This document shows, piece after piece, positions 1-6,495 of a stretch of DNA of 7,802 nt. Source of the DNA: Candidatus Adiutrix sp. (GTDB taxonomy: Bacteria; Desulfobacterota; Desulfarculia; Adiutricales; Adiutricaceae); NCBI GenBank assembly GCA_031286085.1, contig JAITUX010000101.1, forward strand, positions 1-7,802, read 5' to 3'. Below the pieces are notes generated by a model. The model made no database searches. It had not been told where the DNA came from and was given only the letters and a program-made list of their open reading frames with translations. The position numbers were made by a program, and so were the translations under genes. Every line of letters begins with the position of its first letter. The first letter of the stretch is position 1.

Positions 1-105
1 AACCAGCGTTATGGCCGCCGTCAGGGTGGTCTTGCCGTGGTCTATGTGACCTATGGTCCCCACGTTCACGTGCGGCTTGGTGCGATCAAACTTCTTCTTG
101 CCCAT
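1..105 (-). CDS. tuf: Elongation factor Tu, N-terminal 35 codons (partial)
   Basis: EF-Tu is the GTPase that delivers aminoacyl-tRNA to the ribosomal A site. The reverse strand translates from the ATG at 105-103 into the canonical EF-Tu N-terminus: a basic start ([10 protein letters not shown]), then [10 protein letters not shown] and the P-loop GHIDHGKT at residues 19-26 (G19, G24, K25, T26 of the GxxxxGK[ST] pattern). The remaining roughly 360 residues lie left of the window, so nothing can be said about switch regions or domains 2 and 3. A perfect Shine-Dalgarno (GGAGGAGG, plus-strand 111-118) sits 5 nt before the ATG and fixes the start. It is the last visible gene of a tRNA-Tyr-Gly-Thr-tuf unit and follows tRNA-Thr after an 84-nt spacer. 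All three Ile codons are ATA, which is unexpected for a highly expressed gene in a GC-rich genome. The family call is certain. Confidence 0.97.
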   Translation of the reverse strand, partial: MGKKKFDRTKPHVNVGTIGHIDHGKTTLTAAITLV

Positions 106-189
106 TTTAGCCTCCTCCGGCTCACCCTCGGCGCCGTTTCCCGCTCAATTCAGGTCCACGGCCGCATTTCACAAAAAAACGCTGGAAAC

Positions 190-265
190 TGGAGCCCACA
201 ATCGGACTTGAACCGATGACCTCGTCCTTACCAAGGACGTGCTCTACCTGCTGAGCTATGTGGGC
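190..265 (-). tRNA. tRNA-Thr (anticodon GGT), CCA encoded
   Basis: Read on the minus strand, the 76-nt gene starts GCCCACA and closes with TGTGGGC, a perfect 7-bp acceptor stem, then discriminator T and an encoded CCA (190-192). The anticodon arm is CGTCC-TTGGTAA-GGACG, giving anticodon GGT (Thr, reads ACC/ACU). The T-loop has the usual GGTTCAAGTCC core. It lies directly before tuf, as thrT does in the E. coli tufB operon, which also has a GGT anticodon. A run of seven T follows its 3' end on the transcribed strand, but with no hairpin between them, so readthrough into tuf is expected. Confidence 0.97.
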
Positions 266-300
266 CTTGGGACGCCCGTAAAAGCTTCCAGGCGGTAAAC

Positions 301-377
301 TGGAGCGGGAAACGGGGCTCGAACCCGCGACCCTCAGCTTGGAAGGCTGACGCTCTAGCCAACTGAGCTACTCCCGC
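301..377 (-). tRNA. tRNA-Gly (anticodon TCC), CCA encoded
   Basis: The minus strand gives a 77-nt cloverleaf: acceptor GCGGGAG paired with TTCCCGC (one G-T pair), a D-arm with GTAGCTCAGTTGGCTAGAGC, anticodon arm TCAGC-CTTCCAA-GCTGA with anticodon TCC (Gly, reads GGA/GGG), T-arm GCGGG-TTCGAGC-CCCGT, and encoded CCA at 301-303. It is second in the Tyr-Gly-Thr-tuf cluster, 19 nt after tRNA-Tyr and 35 nt before tRNA-Thr. Position and anticodon match E. coli glyT. Confidence 0.97.
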
Positions 378-396
378 CCGGGAAAACAAAAATTAA

Positions 397-482
397 TGGT
401 GGAGGGGGGAGGATTCGAACCTCCGAAGTCAATTGACGGCAGATTTACAGTCTGATCCCTTTGACCACTCGGGAACCCCTCC
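397..482 (-). tRNA. tRNA-Tyr (anticodon GTA), long variable arm, CCA encoded
   Basis: On the minus strand the gene is 86 nt long and begins GGAGGGG, pairing with CCCCTCC before discriminator A and CCA (397-399). The anticodon arm is CAGA-CTGTAAA-TCTG, so the anticodon is GTA (Tyr). The extra length is the long variable arm (CCGTCAATTGACTTCGG region), as expected of a class II bacterial tRNA-Tyr. The T-arm is GGAGG-TTCGAAT-CCTCC. It is the first gene of the tuf operon, about 50 nt downstream of the predicted transcription start from the promoter at 539-567. Confidence 0.97.
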
Positions 483-538
483 GCAAGAGGCCGCCGCCTT
501 ATACCCTGAAGTCGCCCAAACGAACCTTCAATCAACGG

Positions 539-567
539 AATATACCGGGCGAAAACCCAAAAGTCAA
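539..567 (-). promoter_or_regulatory. Sigma70-type promoter of the tRNA-Tyr-Gly-Thr-tuf unit
   Basis: On the minus strand a -35 box TTGACT (plus-strand 562-567) is separated by exactly 17 nt from a -10 box TATATT (539-544). Predicted transcription starts near 532, about 50 nt before tRNA-Tyr. The -35 box lies 6 nt past the T-run of the tRNA-Asp terminator, so the two units are packed back to back and transcribed independently. Box quality and spacing are near consensus, fitting a strong stable-RNA/EF-Tu promoter. Confidence 0.85.
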
Positions 568-573
568 GCGCTT

Positions 574-606
574 AAAAACCGCCAGCGGACCATGTCCGGA
601 TGGCGG
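574..606 (-). terminator. Intrinsic terminator of the tRNA-Asp unit
   Basis: Read on the minus strand, a stem CCGCCA / TGGCGG (plus-strand 601-606 and 579-584) encloses, after a small internal mismatch, a second 5-bp stem CGGAC / GTCCG with an ATG loop (586-598). The hairpin is followed directly by TTTTT (574-578). It lies 20 nt past the CCA end of tRNA-Asp and just upstream of the -35 box of the next promoter. This is the expected form of a Rho-independent terminator for a single-gene tRNA unit. Confidence 0.82.
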
Positions 607-625
607 ATTATAGCCTAAAAAACAG

Positions 626-702
626 TGGCGGGGACGACGGGACTTGAACCCGCGATCTCCTGCGTGACAGGCAGGCGTGTTAGACCACTTCACTACGTCC
701 CC
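626..702 (-). tRNA. tRNA-Asp (anticodon GTC), CCA encoded
   Basis: The minus strand holds a 77-nt cloverleaf: acceptor GGGGACG paired with CGTCCCC, discriminator G and encoded CCA at 626-628. The anticodon arm is CCTGC-CTGTCAC-GCAGG, giving GTC (Asp). The T-arm is GCGGG-TTCAAGT-CCCGT. G at the discriminator position is the known identity base for tRNA-Asp and supports the choice of 5' end at 702, although one or two more flanking bases could also pair. The gene has its own promoter (725-754) and terminator (574-606) and so appears monocistronic. A run of six T directly after the CCA may add to termination. Confidence 0.96.
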
Positions 703-724
703 GCGAGCGCCGACGCGAAAATAT

Positions 725-754
725 TTTATACTAAATTTCCCGGCCTTAAGTCAA
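725..754 (-). promoter_or_regulatory. Sigma70-type promoter of tRNA-Asp
   Basis: Minus-strand -35 TTGACT (plus-strand 749-754), 18-nt spacer, -10 TATAAA (725-730). Transcription would start around 717, some 15 nt before the mature tRNA 5' end. The region is AT-rich against a GC-rich background. It diverges from the promoter at 786-815, with an inverted repeat between the two -35 boxes. Confidence 0.82.
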
Positions 755-758
755 CTTA

Positions 759-784
759 AAAATCGGCCGGAGCCGGCGGATTTT
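759..784. repeat. 26-bp near-perfect inverted repeat between divergent -35 boxes
   Basis: The left arm AAAATCGGCCGG (759-770) and right arm CCGGCGGATTTT (773-784) are reverse complements except for one base, with a 2-bp AG spacer. The element begins 5 bp from the leftward -35 box and ends 2 bp from the rightward one. Dyad symmetry in this position is typical of operators, although the A/T flanks also make it look like a compact bidirectional terminator. No transcript is expected to enter it from a visible promoter, which favours a protein-binding site. The function is inferred. Confidence 0.6.
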
Positions 785-785
785 C

Positions 786-815
786 TTGACAGACCGGAGG
801 GGGCGAAGATATTAT
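786..815 (+). promoter_or_regulatory. Sigma70-type promoter of the RACo-like gene
   Basis: A consensus -35 TTGACA (786-791), 18-nt spacer and -10 TATTAT (810-815) face right. The predicted start is near 822-823, only about 8-9 nt before the ATG at 831. The TTG inside the -35 box could be read as an in-frame start codon, but it would lie upstream of the transcription start and is therefore rejected as the gene's start. Confidence 0.8.
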
Positions 816-830
816 TTCACCTTAAAGCCC

Positions 831-2501
831 ATGTCCCCCCAAATCGCCATTCCCGCCGCCGGCCTGGTCGTCGCCGCCCGCCCCGGCCGGAATCTACTTG
901 AAACCCTGGCCGAAGCCGGCCTTCACCTGGAAGGCCCCTGCGGCGGCGCGGGCCGTTGCGGCAAATGCCGGGTGGAAATCCTGGCCGGCCGGCCCCCCCG
1001 GCCCACGGCCGAGGAAAAGGCCCTCCTCCCGGCCGAAGACCCGGCCCGGCCGGTCCGTCTGGCCTGCCTCCTGATCCCGGAAAGCGACCTGACCATAAGC
1101 CTGCCCCGGGCCTTGCGGGACGCCCCCATCTTAAGTTCCGGCCGCTCCCGGGCCAGACCCTTCGAGCCGCCCCTGGCCGAAACCCTCCCGGCCGGGGCCG
1201 GGGGCTCGGAAGCGGGCGACGCCACGGCCCATTTATACGGTCTGGCCGCGGACATCGGCACCACCACCATAGTCGCCTCCCTGGCGGACCTGAGAGACGG
1301 CCGGGAACTGGGCGTCCGTTCCCGAATAAACCCCCAGACCCGCCACGGCCTGGACATCATCTCCCGCATCGCCTACTGCGGCGAAAAAGGGGCCGCCGGA
1401 ACGGCCGAACTCCAAAAGGAGCTCACCGGGGCCTTGAACGACCTGGCCTTGGACCTGGCCCGGGACCGCCAAATCGAGCCGCGACATATCCGCCTCGTCG
1501 CCGCGGCCGCCAACACCGCCCTCATCCATATCCTGGCCGGAATTTCGCCGGTCTCCCTGGGCCGGGCCCCCTTCGCCCCGGTCTTCACCCGCAGCCTGAG
1601 CCTCTCTCCGGCCGTCTTCGGCCCCGGCCCCCTGGCCGGGGCCGGGCTCATAACCCTGCCCTCGGTTTCCGCCTATATCGGCGCGGACGCCGTGGCCGGG
1701 GCCTTCGTCTGCGAACTGGCCGGCCTGGACCGGGCGCTCTTCATCGACCTCGGCACCAATGGGGAGATGATCCTGTCCTCCTCAGGCCGTCTCCTGGCCT
1801 GTTCCTGCGCGGCCGGCCCGGCCCTGGAGGGCATGAGCATCCAATACGGCCTGCGGGCCGCGGCCGGCGCCGTTTCCGAGGTCAGCCTCAGGCGGACCCC
1901 GGACGAATGGCGGACGGAATTGAGCGTCGTCGGCCGCGAAGCGCCGGCGGGCCTGTGCGGCAGCGGCCTCTTGGCCGCCATCCGCGAATTTCTGCGCCTG
2001 GACCTCATCCGCCGCGACGGGCGGATAAGGCCGGCCGAGGAGCTGCCCGCGGGCGATCCCCGCCGGGCGCTCTGCCGCTTATGGGACGGCCGGCCCGCCC
2101 TGGGTTTCACCGGCACGGACATCCGCCTGACCCAGAAGGACGTGCGCCAGACGCAGCTGGCCAAGGGGGCCATTCTCTCGGCCTGCCGCGCCCTTCTGCT
2201 CCAGGCCGGCCTTGAAACCTCCGACCTGGAACGCGTCCTGGTGGCCGGCCAGTTCGGGAGCCATCTCTCGCCGGCCAGCCTGACCGGCTGCGGCCTCCTG
2301 CCCCCGGAACTGGGCGGCCGCCTGGAATACGTGGGCAACACCTCCAGGGCCGGCGCCCGGCTGGCCCTGACCTCCCGCTCCGCCCTCGCGGCCATGGAGG
2401 AACTGGCCGCGCGGATCGATTACTTTGAACTGGCCGCCTTCCCCGGTTATGACCGCCTGTTCGCCGAAAGCCTCCGGTTCCCGGAGCCGCGCTTCCTTTA
2501 G
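831..2501 (+). CDS. RACo-like [2Fe-2S] ferredoxin / ASKHA-domain (DUF4445) ATPase
   Basis: Predicted 556-aa cytoplasmic redox ATPase. The N-terminus is a plant-type [2Fe-2S] ferredoxin domain with cluster ligands C37, C43, C46 (CGGAGRCGKC context) and C79. After a linker (about 95-135) comes an ASKHA nucleotide-binding fold: phosphate-1 motif DIGTTT at 141-146, an ANTALIHILAG segment near 228-237, phosphate-2 motif FIDLGTNGE at 304-312, adenosine-site motif VAGQFGSHL at 471-479 and GNTSRAGA at 502-509. This architecture is that of RACo, the ATP-dependent reductive activator that returns inactive Co(II) corrinoid proteins to Co(I), and of activators in methyltransferase systems. No corrinoid protein or methyltransferase gene is adjacent, so the partner is unknown. 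ATG 831 was chosen because the only upstream in-frame start lies in the promoter; there is no Shine-Dalgarno. The family call is firm, the specific target is inference. Confidence 0.88.
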   Translation: MSPQIAIPAAGLVVAARPGRNLLETLAEAGLHLEGPCGGAGRCGKCRVEILAGRPPRPTAEEKALLPAEDPARPVRLACLLIPESDLTISLPRALRDAPILSSGRSRARPFEPPLAETLPAGAGGSEAGDATAHLYGLAADIGTTTIVASLADLRDGRELGVRSRINPQTRHGLDIISRIAYCGEKGAAGTAELQKELTGALNDLALDLARDRQIEPRHIRLVAAAANTALIHILAGISPVSLGRAPFAPVFTRSLSLSPAVFGPGPLAGAGLITLPSVSAYIGADAVAGAFVCELAGLDRALFIDLGTNGEMILSSSGRLLACSCAAGPALEGMSIQYGLRAAAGAVSEVSLRRTPDEWRTELSVVGREAPAGLCGSGLLAAIREFLRLDLIRRDGRIRPAEELPAGDPRRALCRLWDGRPALGFTGTDIRLTQKDVRQTQLAKGAILSACRALLLQAGLETSDLERVLVAGQFGSHLSPASLTGCGLLPPELGGRLEYVGNTSRAGARLALTSRSALAAMEELAARIDYFELAAFPGYDRLFAESLRFPEPRFL

Positions 2502-2502
2502 G

Positions 2503-2531
2503 TTGTCAAGCGGCCGGTTTCGCGCTATAAT
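2503..2531 (+). promoter_or_regulatory. Sigma70-type promoter of pyrG
   Basis: -35 TTGTCA (2503-2508), 17-nt spacer, -10 TATAAT (2526-2531), starting 2 bp after the stop codon of the preceding gene. Transcription would begin near 2538, giving a leader of about 47 nt before the pyrG ATG. I see no terminator between the two genes, so pyrG may also receive readthrough. Confidence 0.85.
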
Positions 2532-2584
2532 TGAAAGAATTTGACATTCCACGCGGTCGCGGCTTACATCGGCAGGGGACGCTG

Positions 2585-4237
<1,653 letters not shown>

Positions 4238-4332
4238 GCCGGGCCTTGTTTTCACCCATACGGCGGACAGGCCCGGGAATCCGCCAAGGGCCGGGCCGGC
4301 GGCCATAAGAAGAGGCCGGCCAGAGATGAACC
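4238..4332 (+). other. pyrG-nifU spacer with competing GC-rich pairings
   Basis: This 95-bp spacer holds no gene and no convincing promoter. It contains CCGGGCC at 4239-4245, its complement GGCCCGG at 4270-4276, and CCGGGCC again at 4291-4297, so the middle segment could pair with either neighbour. A further GGCGGA / TCCGCC pair lies at 4262-4267 and 4280-4285. No T-run follows, so it is not a standard intrinsic terminator. GGCC-rich words are common in this genome, so chance is a real explanation. It is unclear whether nifU is transcribed by readthrough from pyrG. Confidence 0.35.
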
Positions 4333-5190
4333 ATGTGGGACTACACGGAAAAAGTCAAAGAGCATTTTGAAAACCCCCGCAACGTGGGCGTGGTGGACCG
4401 CATCGACGGCGACGGCCAGGTGGGCTCCCTGGCCTGCGGCGACGCCCTCAGGCTGACTCTCCAGGTGGACCGGGGCGCGGACCGCATTGAAGACGCCCGC
4501 TTCCAGACCTTCGGCTGCGCCAGCGCCATAGCCTCGTCCTCGGCCCTGACCGAGATGATCAAGGGCAAGACCCTGGACGAAGCCTTGAGGGTGACCAACC
4601 AGGATATCGCCGACTTCCTGGGCGGGCTGCCCCGGGAGAAGATGCACTGCTCTGTCCTGGGCCGGGAGGCCCTGGAAGCGGCCGTGGCCAATTACCGGGG
4701 CGTGCCCCTGCCCGCGGCCAACAGCCCCATAGTCTGCGAATGTTTCGGGGTCACGGAGCGGGAAATAGAACGGGTGGCCCGGGAAAACCGGCTGACCACG
4801 GCGGAGGACGTCACCGCCTACACCAAGGCCGGCGGCGGCTGCGGCCGCTGCGCGGCGGAGATAGAGAAAATCCTGGCCCGCCTGGCGGACCGGGGCTCCG
4901 AGGCCGCGCCCCAGGCCGCCCCGGCCCCTGGCGGAACGGGCCGCAAGCTGACCTTTCTCCAGAAGGCCCGGCTCATTGAAGAGGCCATCCGCGAGGAGAT
5001 AGCCCCGGCCCTGATGCACGACGGGGGCGACATCGAACTGGTGGACATAGTCGGCGACGAGGTCCAGGTGACCTTGAAGGGCGCCTGCGCCGCCTGCCCC
5101 TCCTCCAAGCGCACCCTGGCCGACTTCGTCACGGGCAAACTGCGGGAGATGGTCTCGGAAAACATAACCGTCAAGGAAGTCCGGCCATGA
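4333..5190 (+). CDS. nifU: NifU, three-domain Fe-S cluster scaffold protein
   Basis: NifU is the scaffold on which Fe-S clusters are assembled from sulfur supplied by NifS. The predicted 285-aa protein has all three NifU modules. An IscU-like domain (1-125) carries C35, C62 and C106, the cluster cysteines, with D37 beside C35. A central BFD-like [2Fe-2S] domain (about 132-180) carries C135, C137, C170 and C173. After an Ala/Pro-rich linker (about 187-203), a C-terminal Nfu domain (about 206-285) carries the CxxC pair C252/C255 (GACAACPSS). Azotobacter NifU is slightly longer (about 312 aa); the three N-domain cysteines fall at the same numbers. The start is secure because an in-frame TGA lies two codons upstream, though the ribosome site is weak (AGAG at 4322-4325). 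The stop overlaps nifS by ATGA. No nitrogenase gene is visible, so it more likely serves general Fe-S protein maturation. Confidence 0.95.
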   Translation: MWDYTEKVKEHFENPRNVGVVDRIDGDGQVGSLACGDALRLTLQVDRGADRIEDARFQTFGCASAIASSSALTEMIKGKTLDEALRVTNQDIADFLGGLPREKMHCSVLGREALEAAVANYRGVPLPAANSPIVCECFGVTEREIERVARENRLTTAEDVTAYTKAGGGCGRCAAEIEKILARLADRGSEAAPQAAPAPGGTGRKLTFLQKARLIEEAIREEIAPALMHDGGDIELVDIVGDEVQVTLKGACAACPSSKRTLADFVTGKLREMVSENITVKEVRP

Positions 5191-6410
5191 GCGAACTGAT
5201 CTACTTCGACAGCAACGCCACGACGAAGACGGCCCCGGAAGTGGTCGAGGCCATGTTGCCGTTTTTCAGCGAACGCTACGGCAATCCTTCCAGCATGTAT
5301 CCCTTCGGGGGTGAAACGGCCCGGGAAATACGCCTGGCCCGGGAAAAGACGGCCGCCCTTTTAGGCTGCGACCCCCGGGAAATAATCTTCACCTCCTGCG
5401 GCACGGAGAGCGACAACACCGCCATCTGGTCGGCCCTGCGCACCCAGCCGGACCGCCGGCACCTGGTCACCAGCCGGGTCGAACACCAGGCCATACTCAG
5501 CAACCTGCCCCTCCTGAGGAAAATGGGCTACCGGGTCACCGAGGTCGGCGTTGACGAAAACGGCCGGCTTCTTTGGGACCAGTTCCTGGAAGCCCTGACC
5601 CCGGACACGGCCCTGGCCACCTTCCTGTGGGCCAACAACGAGACGGGGGTCGTCTTCCCGGTGGCCGAGATGGCCGAAGCCTGCGCGGAACGGGGCATCG
5701 CCTTCCACACCGACGCCGTCCAGGCCGTCGGCAAGATACCCATAAACCTGTCCGCCACCAAGATAGACCTCCTGTCCATCTCCGGCCACAAATATCACGC
5801 GCCGAAAGGCGTGGGCGCGCTCTATGTGCGCCGGGGCCTTAAGTTCTCGCCCTTCCTCATCGGCGGCCACCAGGAAAACGGCCGCCGGGGCGGCACGGAA
5901 AACGTGCCCTACATAGTCGGCGCCGGCCGGGCCGCGGAACTGGCCCTGGCCAACCTGGCCGATGAAAACACCCGGGTGCGGGCTCTCCGGGACAAGCTGG
6001 AAAAAGGGCTTATCTCGGCCGTCACCCACACCCGCTTAAACGGCGGCGGCGCGGAACGGGTGCCCAACACCACCAACATCAGTTTTGAATACGTGGAAGG
6101 CGAGGCCATCCTCCTGCACCTGGCCGGCAAGGGCCTCTGCGCCTCCTCTGGCTCGGCCTGCACCTCCGGCTCCCTGGAGCCCTCCCATGTGCTCCGGGCC
6201 ATGGGCGTCCCCTTCACCGCGGCCCACGGCTCCATCCGCCTGTCCCTCTCCGTCCACAATACGGAAGCGGAGGTGGACCGGGCGCTCAGTATTTTTCCGC
6301 CCATCATCGCCAAGCTCAGGGCCATGTCTCCCTTCTGGCGGGGCGACGGCCCGGCGCCCGGGAGCCTTTTGACCTGTGAAACCGGGGCCTGCCAGGTCTG
6401 CGACCCCTGA
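5187..6410 (+). CDS. nifS: NifS-type cysteine desulfurase (PLP-dependent)
   Basis: Converts cysteine to alanine and passes the sulfur as a persulfide to the NifU scaffold. The predicted protein has 407 aa and is a fold-type I PLP enzyme. Visible residues: H100 in the VEHQAI motif stacking on PLP, N151 in NNETG, D176 in FHTDAVQA, the Schiff-base lysine K202 in SGHKYHAPKG, GGHQENGRRGGTEN at 227-239, and the catalytic C325 in SSGSACTSGSLEPSHVL. The short active-site segment is that of the NifS/IscS group, not the SufS group. ATG 5187 overlaps the nifU stop by 4 bp, with AAGGA (5173-5177) 9 nt upstream, so the two are translationally coupled. Unusual: the last 11 residues (CETGACQVCDP) add C397, C402 and C405, a possible metal or sulfur-relay tail. 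The assignment to the NifS branch rests on sequence and pairing with NifU. Confidence 0.95.
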   Translation: MSELIYFDSNATTKTAPEVVEAMLPFFSERYGNPSSMYPFGGETAREIRLAREKTAALLGCDPREIIFTSCGTESDNTAIWSALRTQPDRRHLVTSRVEHQAILSNLPLLRKMGYRVTEVGVDENGRLLWDQFLEALTPDTALATFLWANNETGVVFPVAEMAEACAERGIAFHTDAVQAVGKIPINLSATKIDLLSISGHKYHAPKGVGALYVRRGLKFSPFLIGGHQENGRRGGTENVPYIVGAGRAAELALANLADENTRVRALRDKLEKGLISAVTHTRLNGGGAERVPNTTNISFEYVEGEAILLHLAGKGLCASSGSACTSGSLEPSHVLRAMGVPFTAAHGSIRLSLSVHNTEAEVDRALSIFPPIIAKLRAMSPFWRGDGPAPGSLLTCETGACQVCDP

Positions 6411-6453
6411 CGGCCCGGCCCTTGGTTATTGATTCCGCTCCGGCCTGATTTTA

Positions 6454-6462
6454 TGGTATAAT
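6454..6462 (+). promoter_or_regulatory. Extended -10 promoter of pssA
   Basis: TGGTATAAT combines a perfect -10 box TATAAT (6457-6462) with an upstream TG one base away, the extended -10 form that tolerates a poor -35. No good -35 box exists at 16-18 bp (TTGATT at 6429-6434 is 22 bp away). Transcription would start near 6469, giving a leader of about 27 nt. This separates pssA and its downstream partner from nifUS. No terminator hairpin is evident after nifS. Confidence 0.7.
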
Positions 6463-6495
6463 CTTCGCATCATCAATCCGGGCGAGGGTTGGGCC

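Noticed and set aside
173..179. Seven-T run after tRNA-Thr (minus strand) as a terminator
   Set aside because: No stable hairpin directly precedes it, and tuf, with a strong ribosome site, follows in the conserved operon order.
607..612. Perfect TATAAT on the minus strand
   Set aside because: The matching -35 position falls inside tRNA-Asp with no suitable box, and the transcript would enter the terminator at once.
433..618. Short plus-strand open frame across tRNA-Tyr and the following spacer
   Set aside because: It overlaps a tRNA, the tuf-unit promoter and the tRNA-Asp terminator on the opposite strand, and has no ribosome site.
786..788. TTG as the start codon of the RACo-like protein
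   Set aside because: It lies inside the -35 box of the promoter, so it would not be transcribed from it; ATG 831 begins directly at the ferredoxin fold.
956..2215. A 419-codon open frame in the +2 frame inside the RACo-like gene
   Set aside because: Its product is Arg/Pro/Gly-rich without any recognisable domain, as expected of an out-of-phase reading of GC-rich codons; the overlapping frame has clear family motifs.
831..2500. Dense GGCC/CCGG words suggesting repeats
   Set aside because: They arise from frequent Ala GCC, Gly GGC and Arg CGG codons in a GC-rich genome; no ordered repeat unit or spacing is seen.
2531..2533. TTG as the start codon of CTP synthase
   Set aside because: It overlaps the -10 box; ATG 2585 has a good ribosome site and the conserved family N-terminus.
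5361..6029. Antisense open frame opposite nifS
   Set aside because: Shadow of the nifS coding frame with no independent evidence.
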